A stretch of DNA of 64,000 bases from JAXHUH01 sp034211175. Lineage in GTDB: Bacteria; Actinomycetota; Acidimicrobiia; Acidimicrobiales; CAIXPF01. Where the stretch lies: assembly GCA_034211175.1 (NCBI GenBank), contig JAXHUH010000048.1:43382-107381 (forward strand), written 5' to 3'. The translations under genes were made by a program, and so were the position numbers. The notes below the pieces were generated by a model. That model saw nothing but the letters and a program-made list of their open reading frames with translations. It had not been told where the DNA came from and did no database searches. Positions 31,832-40,108 of the stretch are shown piece after piece. Every line of letters begins with the position of its first letter. The first letter of the stretch is position 1.

Positions 31832-32340
31832 GCGGGGGTGTGGTCCACGCCGTCGTCGGGAACCCGAGGCCCGGGGGTCGGACGACGACCGCGGCGGTGG
31901 CCGTCGCCGACGTACTCGCCGAGATCGGCGGCGGGCTGACGACGACGGTCGTCGAGCTCGGCGAGCACACGTCGACGATGTTCGACTGGGGCGATGAGGC
32001 GCTCGGTGCCCTCGTCGGCGACATCACCGCCGGGGACGCGCTCGTCGTGGCGTCGCCCACCTACAAGGCGAGCTTCACCGGTCTCCTGAAGTCGTTCCTC
32101 GACCGCTTCGGTGCCGGGTCGCTCCGGGGCGTCGTGACCGTGCCGGTCATGCTCGGCGGTTCCGAGCTGCACGCGCTGGCGGTCGAGACCCAGCTGAAGC
32201 CGGTGCTGGCCGAGCTGGGCGCGACCATGCCCACCGACGGCATCTACGTGGTCGACAGTCGCATGGACGACCTGGACGACGTGTTGGCCGCGTGGCGCGG
32301 CGCCCACGAGGTGGTGCTCACGCAACTGCTGACTCGGTAG
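31828..32340 (+). CDS. NADPH-dependent FMN reductase
   Basis: 170 residues with a flavodoxin-like fold: VVHAVVGNPRPGGRTTT (FMN phosphate loop), TTTVVELGEH, DALVVASPTYKASFTGLLKSFLDR and GGSELHALAVETQLKPVL. It would supply FMNH2 to the RutA-like monooxygenase, the role of RutF in E. coli although from a different flavoprotein family (MsuE/SsuE-like). Last gene of the catabolic operon; the start overlaps the hydrolase stop. Confidence 0.88.
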   Translation: MSGGVVHAVVGNPRPGGRTTTAAVAVADVLAEIGGGLTTTVVELGEHTSTMFDWGDEALGALVGDITAGDALVVASPTYKASFTGLLKSFLDRFGAGSLRGVVTVPVMLGGSELHALAVETQLKPVLAELGATMPTDGIYVVDSRMDDLDDVLAAWRGAHEVVLTQLLTR

Positions 32341-32478
32341 CCGTCGGCGGCGTGCGTCGGTGTTGCCCCCGCTGGGGGATTCGCGAGGGCGCTCGATCCG
32401 GTACTCCTGATGAAGCGTCAGCGAGTTGGTGTGTAATCTGCTCCGAACCGACGGCGGCAGATCGGGTCGGGGAGCGCG

Positions 32479-33288
32479 GTGTCGACGGAGCATCGTTGGT
32501 CGAACGCAGGTGAGGGGCGGCGCCGCCCGACCCACGAGCTGGGCGCGCTGGACCTGGTGAGCGGGCCCCGTGCCCCGGCGAGGGCGCGGCTGCCGCAACC
32601 GATCGAGGGTGCGCCGGCGCCGCTCGACTGGGTGGCGCCCGACGTCCACGGCCCCGGGCTCGCCATCCGCGACGACGTGGCCACGGACACGGCCAAGATC
32701 GAGCGGGAGGTCCTCGTCCGCTACCTCACCCGCGCCAACGAGCAGCTCCGGGCCCAGAACGCCGACCTCGTCGCCGACCGGCGACGGTGGGCGCGACTCG
32801 CGCTGTTCGATCGCCTGACCGGGCTCGCCAACCGTCAGTTGCTGGAGCACTCCCTCGAACGGGCGCTCGGTCGCGCCCGTCGTGCGGCGTCGTCGATCGC
32901 CGTGGCCTTCATCGACCTCGACCGGCTGAAGGAGATCAACGACGTGTTCGGCCACGCCGCCGGCGACGAGCTCCTCGCGTCGTTCGCCGACCGGCTGCGG
33001 GCGCACGTCCGCTACGGCGACCTGGCCGCACGGTGGGGAGGCGACGAGTTCGTCGTCCTCGCCGAGCCGATCACCCACGATCACGACCTCGAGGACATCG
33101 CCCTCCGGATTCTCGACGCCGCCCAGGCCTGCCCCGTTCGGAAGGAGCCGGTGACCGCCAGCGTCGGCGTGGCCGTGTGCGACGGCAGGGTCGGCGTCGA
33201 GCCCTCCGACGTCCTCCAGCTGGCCGACCGTCTGCTCTACCGCGCCAAGGGCGCGGGCGGCGACCGCTACCTGATCTCGTCCGTCTGA
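32479..33288 (+). CDS. Diguanylate cyclase (GGDEF)
   Basis: 269 residues from GTG 32479. The N-terminal 70 residues are low in structure, then a coiled coil (EREVLVRYLTRANEQLRAQ) leads into a GGDEF domain (105-265): FDRLTGLANRQLLEHSL, FIDLDRLKEINDVFGH, and the intact active-site GGDEF at 187-191. The inhibitory I-site RxxD is present (R178-D181, five residues before GGDEF), so product feedback is expected. There is no transmembrane segment or known sensor domain, so it is cytoplasmic and the input is unknown. Confidence 0.92.
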   Translation: MSTEHRWSNAGEGRRRPTHELGALDLVSGPRAPARARLPQPIEGAPAPLDWVAPDVHGPGLAIRDDVATDTAKIEREVLVRYLTRANEQLRAQNADLVADRRRWARLALFDRLTGLANRQLLEHSLERALGRARRAASSIAVAFIDLDRLKEINDVFGHAAGDELLASFADRLRAHVRYGDLAARWGGDEFVVLAEPITHDHDLEDIALRILDAAQACPVRKEPVTASVGVAVCDGRVGVEPSDVLQLADRLLYRAKGAGGDRYLISSV

Positions 33289-33480
33289 CGGCCGGCCCGC
33301 ACGCGGCACCCCCGCCGGATCGGCGAACGCGCCGAGTCCGCCGCGGCCGCCGGTCCGTCAGTGTTCCACGTGACCACCCGGGGCCGGGACGACGCACGGG
33401 CTAGCGTTGCGTGCCCGGCTGTTCGCGTCAGGCGCGTGGGTGGCCTCGGGTGAGTGCGAACGCAGGATGATCGGGGTCGC

Positions 33481-33852
33481 GTGTCGGAGCGCCGAGCGGA
33501 TGGGGCTCTCGAGGCAGAGGTGTTGGGCGTGCTGTGGTCGGCCGGCGCTGACGAGCTCACGCCCCGGGAGGTCAACGCCCGACTCGGCGACGAGCTCGCC
33601 TACACCACGGTGATGACCGTGCTCAGCCGGCTCTGGAAGAAGGGCCTCGTCGAGCGTCAGCCACGAGGCCGGGGCTTCGCCTACAGGCCGCTCCTGTCCG
33701 AGAGCGACCTCGCGTCACGGAGGCTGACCGACACGCTCGACGAGGTGAGCGACCGGTCGTCGGTGCTGGCCCGGTTCGTGGGCTCACTCCCCGCGGGTGA
33801 CGTCGACGAGCTCCGTCGCCTCCTCGACGAGCTGGACCGCGAGCAGTCGTGA
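33481..33852 (+). CDS. BlaI/MecI/CopY-family transcriptional repressor
   Basis: 123 residues. Winged HTH: LEAEVLGVLWSAG, LTPREVNARLGDELAYTTVMTVLSRLWKKGLV and the wing RQPRGRGFAYRPLLS; C-terminal dimerisation helices follow. GTG 33481 is the family start. The family represses by binding TACxACxxxxGTxGTA-type sites and is relieved by proteolysis or, in CopY/actinobacterial relatives, by metal or redox signals. Sites of this type lie at 36357 and 36445 in the copCD/cytochrome promoter region. Its stop overlaps the peptidase start (GTGA). Confidence 0.92.
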   Translation: MSERRADGALEAEVLGVLWSAGADELTPREVNARLGDELAYTTVMTVLSRLWKKGLVERQPRGRGFAYRPLLSESDLASRRLTDTLDEVSDRSSVLARFVGSLPAGDVDELRRLLDELDREQS

Positions 33853-34718
33853 TCCCGCTCCTCGCCCCCCTCGGGCTGGCCGTGGCGGCCACGGTCGCGC
33901 TGGGCGCCCTCGGTGAGCGCCTGAGCCCGCTCCACACCGCCCGGTTGGCAGCGGCGGCGATCGCCGCCGTGTTCGTCACCGTCCTCGCCGTGTCGTGGGT
34001 CGTCGCGGTCGGGTTCGTCGCCCACCAGCCGATCGTCGACCAGTGGTTCGCATGGTGCCGGGCGATCGGCGGCCACCACCGGGTGTCGGCGGTGGTCGGG
34101 CTGCCGATGACGGCCGTTGCGCTCGCAGCATCGGCCAGCGGGCTCCGCGTCGCGCGGGCCTGGCGGCGCGACCGGGGCGGGTCGGCGGCGGTGCGCGTCG
34201 TCGGGTCGGACCGGCCGTTCGCCCACGCGGAGGCGGGGCGTCATGGTGCGATCGTCGTGTCGACCGCGATGCTCGCAGTGCTCGACGACGACGAGCGTCG
34301 AGCGCTGCTCGCCCACGAGCGGTCCCACCTGGCCAACCGCCACGACCGGTTTCTCGCCGTCGGCATGCTCGGCGCCGGTCTGGCGGTCCTTGCCCCTGCG
34401 GTGCGGGCTCTGCGCCACGCGCTGGAGCGCTGGGCGGACGAGGACGCGGCCGACGTCGTCGGTAGCCGGACCGTTGTCGCTCGGGCCGTGGCCCGAGCCG
34501 CGCTCGCCGGCCATGACGATGTGGCACCGGGTCACGCCGGGATCGCCGGTGCCGACGTGCCCGCGCGCGTCGAGGCGCTCATGCATCCGCCGGTGCGGGG
34601 CCCCGTCGCCTCGGCCTGGGCGCTCGTCGCGGCTGTGGCCGCCGTCGTGGTCCTCGGTGCGTCCGCGGTGCAGGTGCACCACATCGGCGCACTCCTCGTC
34701 GCCCTGTGCCCGTCGTGA
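33849..34718 (+). CDS. M56-family membrane metallopeptidase (BlaR1-like)
   Basis: 289 residues. It has membrane helices near residues 5-25, 32-58, 78-98 and 262-282. Between them is a zinc-protease core with the HExxH motif H156-E-R-S-H160 (LLAHERSHLANRHD), then a distal Glu in WADEDAADVVG. Such peptidases are encoded with BlaI-type repressors and may cleave them. There is no penicillin-binding sensor domain, so beta-lactam sensing is unlikely; copper or envelope stress is more plausible from context. Confidence 0.9.
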   Translation: MIPLLAPLGLAVAATVALGALGERLSPLHTARLAAAAIAAVFVTVLAVSWVVAVGFVAHQPIVDQWFAWCRAIGGHHRVSAVVGLPMTAVALAASASGLRVARAWRRDRGGSAAVRVVGSDRPFAHAEAGRHGAIVVSTAMLAVLDDDERRALLAHERSHLANRHDRFLAVGMLGAGLAVLAPAVRALRHALERWADEDAADVVGSRTVVARAVARAALAGHDDVAPGHAGIAGADVPARVEALMHPPVRGPVASAWALVAAVAAVVVLGASAVQVHHIGALLVALCPS

Positions 34719-34730
34719 CCGGGCGGCCGC

Positions 34731-36299
34731 TCACGACGTCGAAGCGGCGACCAGGAACACCGTCGCGACCACGACACCGGCGAGCACCCCGGCCTCGGCG
34801 GTGACGAGGAGGCGGAACCGACGGGCGAGCGTGCCGTCGGCGGAGCCCGAGCTGACCGCGGGCACCAGCACCCGGTGGTTGTACGCCCCGGCTCCTGCGG
34901 CCAGGGCGACGAGCGCGACCTTCACGAGCAGCCACCGGCCCCACGGCGTGCCCCAGAGCTGGTCGGGGTCGTCGAGCACCGATACCGCGAGTGCGACGCC
35001 GGCCAACCCGACGGCGACGATCGCGGCGGTCGCGACGGTCGAGAAGCGGGTCCCGAGCTCGGCGAGCGCCAGCCGGTCGTCGCGGCGGTGCCGCCGCTGG
35101 AGCACGAGGGCCAACATCGCCAGACCACCGGCCCACGCGGCGCCGGCGGCGACGTGGACGACCGCCGCGGCCGAGGCGACCAGGCGGTTCCCCTCGGAGA
35201 CGGTGTGACCGTCGAACGCGAACGACGCCAGCAGGGCGGCGACGCCGAGCGCGACGATCGGCGTCCACGGCTGCGCCTGCCAGGCCGCGCCGCGGGCCGC
35301 GTCGGGCGGATCGCCTCCGGGCGGGCCCGGTCGGGCGGTGCCCTCCGGCGAGTGCACCACCCGGGCGGCGACGGCGAGCTCGTGCGCCGCGCGGCGCTCG
35401 CCGCCGGTGCCGCTGCGCTCGACGACCCGCATGGGGACGGCGACGCAGAGGACGAGGCCTCCGAGCGCCCTCAGCGCGACGGCCACGCCGAACGTCGAGC
35501 CGGCCGAGGACCACATCGTCGCCGGCGAGGCCAGCCCGACATCGGACGCCACGTGGGTCCCCAGCTCGAGCGCGGCGCCGGCCATCACGGCGAGGCCGCC
35601 CCGTCGGGTCCAGAAGAGCACGGCACGGACGTCGGCGCGGGCGCCGCGCAGGACCCAGGCGGCGAACGCCAGCGCCCCTGCGCCGACGACGGTGCCGGCG
35701 ATCGACGCGAACCGGCCGGCGGTCGAGAGCCACGACGTCGCCCGCGGTTCATTGCCGGCGTCGAGGAACGCGGCGAGCGCGTCGGTCTCCTCGGCGGCGG
35801 GGGTTCCCGTCACGTCGTCGGCCGCGGCGTCGGGGATGGTCGTGGGACCACCGCCGACGGGGACGTCCGAGCGCTCCGGAACGGTCTCCGCAGGGGCGGC
35901 GGTCGTGGCCGTCGGCGCGGGTGCCGTGACGGAGAAGCGGAAGCTGCCCGAGATCGGGTGCGTGTCGGGGGCCTGGACGCTCCAGCGCACGCCGACGTCG
36001 CCTCCGGCCAGTGGCGGGTCGAAGGTCAGCGTCCACGTCGTGCCGTCGTCGCTCGAGGTGGTCCCGGTCGGCGTGCGCACGGTGCCCGACGGGTCGAGCA
36101 CGTCGAAGCCATCCCCGGCCGGTGCGGCCTCGCCGGTGAAGACCAGGCGGATCGTCTCGACCGGCTCGCTCGCCACCGCCCCGTCGGCGGGGTCGGACGA
36201 CTCGAACGCGGTGTGCGCCCCGGCAGTTGCCGGTAGCAGCCACCAGGTGATGACGATGGCGACGAGCGCGCACAACGCTCCGCGTCGGGTGAGCCCCAC
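34731..36299 (-). CDS. Copper resistance protein, CopC-CopD fusion
   Basis: 522 residues. The signal peptide (to about A28, TAGA) leaves H29 as the first mature residue, the N-terminal Cu ligand of CopC. The CopC domain continues to about 127 with D112 and H114 (PDTHPISG) as the other Cu(II) ligands. A linker (Pro/Thr/Ala-rich) follows. A CopD domain of about eight membrane helices then extends from about 200 (FASIAGTVVGAGALAFAAWV to the end). It imports or handles copper across the membrane. GTG 36299 has AGAGGA upstream. A BlaI-like operator overlapping a TAGCAT -10 lies about 55 bases upstream. Confidence 0.9.
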   Translation of the reverse strand: MGLTRRGALCALVAIVITWWLLPATAGAHTAFESSDPADGAVASEPVETIRLVFTGEAAPAGDGFDVLDPSGTVRTPTGTTSSDDGTTWTLTFDPPLAGGDVGVRWSVQAPDTHPISGSFRFSVTAPAPTATTAAPAETVPERSDVPVGGGPTTIPDAAADDVTGTPAAEETDALAAFLDAGNEPRATSWLSTAGRFASIAGTVVGAGALAFAAWVLRGARADVRAVLFWTRRGGLAVMAGAALELGTHVASDVGLASPATMWSSAGSTFGVAVALRALGGLVLCVAVPMRVVERSGTGGERRAAHELAVAARVVHSPEGTARPGPPGGDPPDAARGAAWQAQPWTPIVALGVAALLASFAFDGHTVSEGNRLVASAAAVVHVAAGAAWAGGLAMLALVLQRRHRRDDRLALAELGTRFSTVATAAIVAVGLAGVALAVSVLDDPDQLWGTPWGRWLLVKVALVALAAGAGAYNHRVLVPAVSSGSADGTLARRFRLLVTAEAGVLAGVVVATVFLVAASTS

Positions 36300-36356
36300 A
36301 GGCCGGTCCTCTCGATGGCTCGTTGCCGAGCTCGCGCGGCCCGGGAGCCCTCCATG

Positions 36357-36375
36357 CTACGACGAGGTGTAGTGA
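36357..36375 (-). promoter_or_regulatory. BlaI-like operator and -10 of the copCD promoter
   Basis: CTACGAC-GAGGT-GTAGTGA (36357-36375) shares its left half and 5-base spacer layout with the site at 36445. On the minus strand the end reads GTCGTAGCAT, with TAGCAT as -10, matching GTCGTAGAAT at the other promoter. Repressor binding here would block copCD transcription. Confidence 0.65.
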
Positions 36376-36444
36376 ACGACAGCCATCGGGGGTCGAGCCC
36401 CCGCCATCGGGTGCACGTCGCTCGCCCGCCACTCCGTGCCGTAG

Positions 36445-36466
36445 CTACGACGTGGTGTCGTAGAAT
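36445..36466 (+). promoter_or_regulatory. BlaI-like operator and -10 of the cytochrome c promoter
   Basis: CTACGAC-GTGGT-GTCGTAG (36445-36463) is a perfect 7-5-7 inverted repeat and matches the TACxAC...GTxGTA rule of BlaI-family operators. The -10 TAGAAT (36461-36466) overlaps its right half. The start point would fall at or near the ATG at 36474, giving a leaderless mRNA. Confidence 0.7.
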
Positions 36467-36473
36467 GCGGCCG

Positions 36474-36905
36474 ATGCGAGATCGAACGACGGATGGCACG
36501 TCGCGGGCCGACCGGCAGCCGTGGTGGGTGATCGTGGCACTCGCCGCGGCGGCCGCGCTGGTTGTCGGGTGCTCGGGCGACGACACGGACGAACCGGCCG
36601 CGTCCGGCGCGGTCGGGTCCGGTCCCGGCGCCGAGCTCTACGCCGAGAACTGCGCGTCGTGCCACGGCGCCGACCTGACCGGCACCGACGAGGGGCCGTC
36701 GCACCTCTCGGTCGTCTACGAGCCCGGGCACCATCCCGATGACTCGTTCCGATCGGCCATCGCCAACGGCGTACGCCAGCACCACTGGGCCTTCGGGGAC
36801 ATGCCGCCGGTCGAGGGCCTGTCCGACGACGAGGTCGACGAGATCATCGCGTTCGTGCGGGCCCAGCAGGAGGAGCGCGGCTTCGAGCCGTACCCGCCCG
36901 AGTGA
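36474..36905 (+). CDS. Membrane-attached c-type cytochrome
   Basis: 143 residues. N-terminal signal/lipobox segment (ALAAAAALVVGC, C33), a short acidic linker, then a class I cytochrome domain with haem-binding C60-A-S-C63-H64 and probable axial M110 (FGDMPP). The end (VDEIIAFVRAQQEERGF) is the terminal helix. It is extracytoplasmic and probably a lipoprotein. The ATG at 36474 is used; another in-frame ATG at 36465 lies inside the -10. Control by the BlaI-type repressor together with copCD is inferred from the twin operators. Confidence 0.88.
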   Translation: MRDRTTDGTSRADRQPWWVIVALAAAAALVVGCSGDDTDEPAASGAVGSGPGAELYAENCASCHGADLTGTDEGPSHLSVVYEPGHHPDDSFRSAIANGVRQHHWAFGDMPPVEGLSDDEVDEIIAFVRAQQEERGFEPYPPE

Positions 36906-36972
36906 GGTGCCGGGCACCGGCGCCGGTCGCGGGTGGTGTCCCGGTCGCCTCGTCGGGTCGCGCGGCGGCCTG

Positions 36973-37473
36973 CTACGGCTCCTCGTCGAGGAGCTGGCGG
37001 CCGGACGCCGTCCACGCGTTCATGCCGCCGTCGAGGTCGACGATGTTCGTGTACCCGGCCGCGGCGAGCGTGTCGGCCGCCGTCGCCGACATGTTGCCCG
37101 ACCGGCAGTAGAGCGCGATCGGGGCGGTCCGGTCCTCGGGCAGCCCGTCCCAGTCGCCGATCTCCTCGAAGGGGACGAAGGCGTCGGTTCCCTCGATGTG
37201 GCCCTCGTAGGGGATGTGGACGTTGACCACCGGCGCGTCCGGGTGCTCCTCGACGTAGCCCGCGAACGCGTCGGCGTCCAGGAGCTCGGCCGTTGCTTCG
37301 GGTTCGGCGACCGTGTCCGTCGCCGCCTCGCCGTCGCTGCCGTCTCCGTCGCCGCACCCGGCGGCCAGGATCGTGAGCGCCGCGACCGCTGCAACGGCCG
37401 GACGCCGCCACCGGGTCGGCCCGGCCGCGGTCGGGGGTCGGCTCTGCCGTGTCCATGAGGCTTGCGACGCCAT
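36973..37473 (-). CDS. Rhodanese-domain lipoprotein
   Basis: 166 residues. Signal peptide with lipobox TILAAGC (C40), Gly/Asp-rich linker, then a single rhodanese domain (LLDADAFAGYVEEHPDA, VVNVHIPYEGHIEGT, LYCRSGNMSATAADTL) with active-site C123 in the loop CRSGNMS. It probably transfers sulfane sulfur or binds metal on the outer face of the membrane. It converges on the cytochrome gene with a 67-base gap. Confidence 0.9.
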   Translation of the reverse strand: MASQASWTRQSRPPTAAGPTRWRRPAVAAVAALTILAAGCGDGDGSDGEAATDTVAEPEATAELLDADAFAGYVEEHPDAPVVNVHIPYEGHIEGTDAFVPFEEIGDWDGLPEDRTAPIALYCRSGNMSATAADTLAAAGYTNIVDLDGGMNAWTASGRQLLDEEP

Positions 37474-37540
37474 GTCGTCGAACGTAGCCCGCCTCCCCTC
37501 GCTGCGGATCGAGACGGAGCGTCGTCGACCGCTGCAGCCG

Positions 37541-38158
37541 TCAGGGGAGGCCGGGCACCAGGCCGCGGTGGAGGAGGCTGGCCACGGCGCGCTTCACGAC
37601 CTCGGGTTCGTGGTCGGTGCCGCCGGCCGCGGCCCGGTTGACGAGCACGAGACAGAGCGTGGCCAGCAGCGATGCGGGCAGGTCGGACCGGGCCTCGCCC
37701 GTGGTCTGCGCCTGCTCGATCATGTCGGTCACGTGGCGCTCGTAGCGGGTGCGCTCGGCGAGGACGACGCAGCGTGCCTCGGGCTCGAGGTGGCGCAGTG
37801 AGCTCCGGTAGACCTCGCACGCGACGGCGTTGGCGAGCAGCAGGTCGAGGTGGCGGTTGAGGAACGCCTCGATGCGGGCGAGGTCGGCCGTGCCGCCGGC
37901 GGCGAGGTCCTCCTCGACGCATGCCGTGAACTGGCGGTGCACGTCCTCGATCACGCGGTAGAGGATGTCGGCTTTCGACCGCACGTAGTGGTAGAGGCTG
38001 CCCTTGAGCATCCCCACCTCCTCGGCGATCTGCTGGGTCGAGGTGCCGAGGTAGCCCCGCTCGCAGAAGAGGCGTGCGGCCGCCTCCACGATCTCCCGTT
38101 CCCGCTTCTGCTCGGGCGCCACCGCTTCCGCTGGTGCGCCCCTCGTGCTGGTGCTCAC
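37541..38158 (-). CDS. TetR-family transcriptional regulator
   Basis: 205 residues from GTG 38158 (GGGGGAAGGG upstream; the open frame extends further). The HTH is at about 18-65: EIVEAAARLFCERGYLGTST, QQIAEEVGMLKGSLYHYVRSK. The C-terminal TetR_C_33/KstR2-like helical domain binds an unknown, possibly acyl-CoA or lipid-like, ligand. It is divergent from the second ABC transporter operon, with two copies of an AAACGxxCGTTT site between them, so it probably represses that operon and itself. An acyl-CoA synthetase at the end of the operon fits an acyl-CoA-type inducer. Confidence 0.9.
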   Translation of the reverse strand: MSTSTRGAPAEAVAPEQKREREIVEAAARLFCERGYLGTSTQQIAEEVGMLKGSLYHYVRSKADILYRVIEDVHRQFTACVEEDLAAGGTADLARIEAFLNRHLDLLLANAVACEVYRSSLRHLEPEARCVVLAERTRYERHVTDMIEQAQTTGEARSDLPASLLATLCLVLVNRAAAGGTDHEPEVVKRAVASLLHRGLVPGLP

Positions 38159-38243
38159 GACACGGCCCTTCCCCCCGCTTCGTGACCGCCGAGCGTAGCT
38201 GCGACCCATCGCCGAGCCGTGCTCGTGTTGGCAGTTCGCCAGG

Positions 38244-38282
38244 AAACGAGCGTTTGGTCGGCCCGAAACGAACGTTTGGTCG
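38244..38282. promoter_or_regulatory. Double TetR operator
   Basis: AAACGAGCGTTTGGTCG (38244-38260) and AAACGAACGTTTGGTCG (38266-38282) are 17-base direct repeats differing at one base, 22 bases apart (two helical turns). Each holds the dyad AAACG-N2-CGTTT, the form bound by many TetR dimers. They lie between the TetR gene and the ABC operon. Confidence 0.75.
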
Positions 38283-38356
38283 AGACTGGCGGTTCTCTGT
38301 AGCGTCCGTCACAACCCGGTCGGATGGCCGTGGTTCGCGGAAGGGGGAGTTCCCAC

Positions 38357-39964
38357 ATGATCCAGCCCGCCTCGCGCCGCCGACTGCCGGCGGCGCTCCT
38401 CGGGGTGCTGCTCGCCTTGTCGCTCGCGCTGGCCGCGTGCGGCGACGACGACGACGGTGGCACGGCCGCCGACGACGCCGACGGGACGTCGACCACGGAG
38501 GAGGCCGGTGGCGCCGAGGCGCCGAGCGGGGAGATCGACCCCGACGGCACCCTGCGGCTGATGTACACCGTCGCCCCGACGAGCTACGACCCTCATCGCG
38601 GCAGCTCGAGCACCGACAACACGTCGCTCAACCTCGTGTTCGATCGACTCGTCCACACGACGCCCGACGGCGACCCGATCCCCGGTCTCGCCACGGAGTG
38701 GACGATCGAGACCGACCCCGACGTCATCACGATGACGCTGCGCGAGGGCGTGACCTTCCACGACGGCACCCCGTTCGACGCCGAGGCCGCCAAGGCCAAC
38801 CTCGATCGGGCCAGGGCCGAGGACAGCAACATCGCCGGCGACCTGTCCGCGATCGACGAGGTCGAGGTCGTCAGCCCGACCGAGATCCGCCTGCTGCTCA
38901 ACGGGCCGGGCAGCGCGCTGCCGCTGATCCTGTCCGACCGCGGCGGGATGATGATGAGCCCGGACTCGTTCGAGAACCCCGACGCCGACCGCGCCCCGAT
39001 CGGCTCGGGCATGTACACGGTCGAGAGCTACGAGGTCGGCGTCGAGACGTCCTTCGCCCGCTACGAGGACTACTGGGACCCGGAGGCCGCGGCCGCGGCC
39101 AACGTCGAGCTCACCTACCAGGCCGACGACACCACCCGCCTCAACGCCCTGCTCGACGGCCAGGCCGACTGGGCCATCGTGGCGTCGTCCGACCTGGAGC
39201 GCATCGACGAGGCCGGCCTCTACTACACCAGCGAGCCCGACCTGGCGCTCTACCACATGCAGATCAACATCGCCCGCAGCGAGTTCGGCGACCCGTTGGT
39301 GCGTCAGGCGCTCAACTACGCCATCGACCGCGAGGGCATCGCCGCGGCGATCTTCGACGGGCTGGCCACGCCGACCGAGCAGCCGTTCCCGGAGAGCTAC
39401 TTCGCGTACAACCCCGACGTCGCCGGGTCCTACCCCTACGACCCGGACCGCGCCATGGAGCTGCTCGCCGAGGCCGGGCTCGAGGACGGCTTCTCCTTCG
39501 AGCTCCTGACGGCCCAGCTCGACACGTTCGTCCAGGTCAGCGAGGCCCTCCAGGCTCAGCTCGCCCAGGTCGGCATCGAGGTCGAGATCCAGGTCGTCCC
39601 GGTCAACGAGGTCGTGCAGACCGCCTACCTCGACAAGGTCGGCGACGCGGTCATGATCACGTTCCAGGGTCGTCCCGACCCGTCGCAGACCCTCGGCCGC
39701 CTCTACTCCGAGGGCGGCGCCACCAGCGCCAGCGGCGAGAGCACGCCGGCGTTCATGGAGGCCTACGAGCGCATGCTCTCGGCCACCGACGAGGACACCC
39801 GCACCGAGGCCATCCACGACTCGGTCGCCGCGGTGGTCGAGGACGCCCTCGACGTCGTGCTGCTCCACGCGAACGCCAACTACGCGATGCAGTCGAACGT
39901 CGTCGGCTTCGAGCCCTACATCACGGCCAAGCCCGAGTTCCGCGGCGTCGGCATCGCCGGCTGA
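38357..39964 (+). CDS. ABC transporter substrate-binding lipoprotein (family 5)
   Basis: 535 residues from ATG 38357 (GGGGGAG upstream). Signal peptide with lipobox LALAAC, acidic linker, then SBP_bac_5: PTSYDPHRGSSSTDNTSLNL, LATEWTIETDPDVITMTLRE, TFHDGTPFDAEAAKANLDRA, VRQALNYAIDREGIAAAIF. The ligand is unknown; TetR and AMP-ligase neighbours point to a carboxylated or lipophilic compound. Two strong hairpins follow before the permease genes, which would give excess binding protein. Confidence 0.93.
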   Translation: MIQPASRRRLPAALLGVLLALSLALAACGDDDDGGTAADDADGTSTTEEAGGAEAPSGEIDPDGTLRLMYTVAPTSYDPHRGSSSTDNTSLNLVFDRLVHTTPDGDPIPGLATEWTIETDPDVITMTLREGVTFHDGTPFDAEAAKANLDRARAEDSNIAGDLSAIDEVEVVSPTEIRLLLNGPGSALPLILSDRGGMMMSPDSFENPDADRAPIGSGMYTVESYEVGVETSFARYEDYWDPEAAAAANVELTYQADDTTRLNALLDGQADWAIVASSDLERIDEAGLYYTSEPDLALYHMQINIARSEFGDPLVRQALNYAIDREGIAAAIFDGLATPTEQPFPESYFAYNPDVAGSYPYDPDRAMELLAEAGLEDGFSFELLTAQLDTFVQVSEALQAQLAQVGIEVEIQVVPVNEVVQTAYLDKVGDAVMITFQGRPDPSQTLGRLYSEGGATSASGESTPAFMEAYERMLSATDEDTRTEAIHDSVAAVVEDALDVVLLHANANYAMQSNVVGFEPYITAKPEFRGVGIAG

Positions 39965-39972
39965 GCCACCTC

Positions 39973-40045
39973 GGCCCCGCCCTGTGAGCCGGGCGGGGCC
40001 CACGTCGCCGGGGCCGGCCGCACCTGTCAGCGGCCGGCCCCCGGC
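39973..40045 (+). terminator. Tandem stem-loops between binding-protein and permease genes
   Basis: GGCCCCGCCC (39973-39982) and GGGCGGGGCC (39991-40000) form a perfect 10-bp stem with an 8-base loop. GCCGGGGCCGGCCGC (40007-40021) and GCGGCCGGCCCCCGGC (40030-40045) form a 15-bp stem with one bulge. Placed 9 bases after the stop, they can act as a partial terminator or block 3' decay. Confidence 0.65.
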
Positions 40046-40108
40046 GAACCGGCGGTCACCGACGTCACCGCCACCAGCGTCAGCGAAACGGCCAGGAGGT
40101 CACCCGTC

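Noticed and set aside
33300..33480. BlaI autoregulatory operator before the repressor gene
   Set aside because: No TACGAC/GTCGTA dyad occurs in the 180 bases before the start codon.
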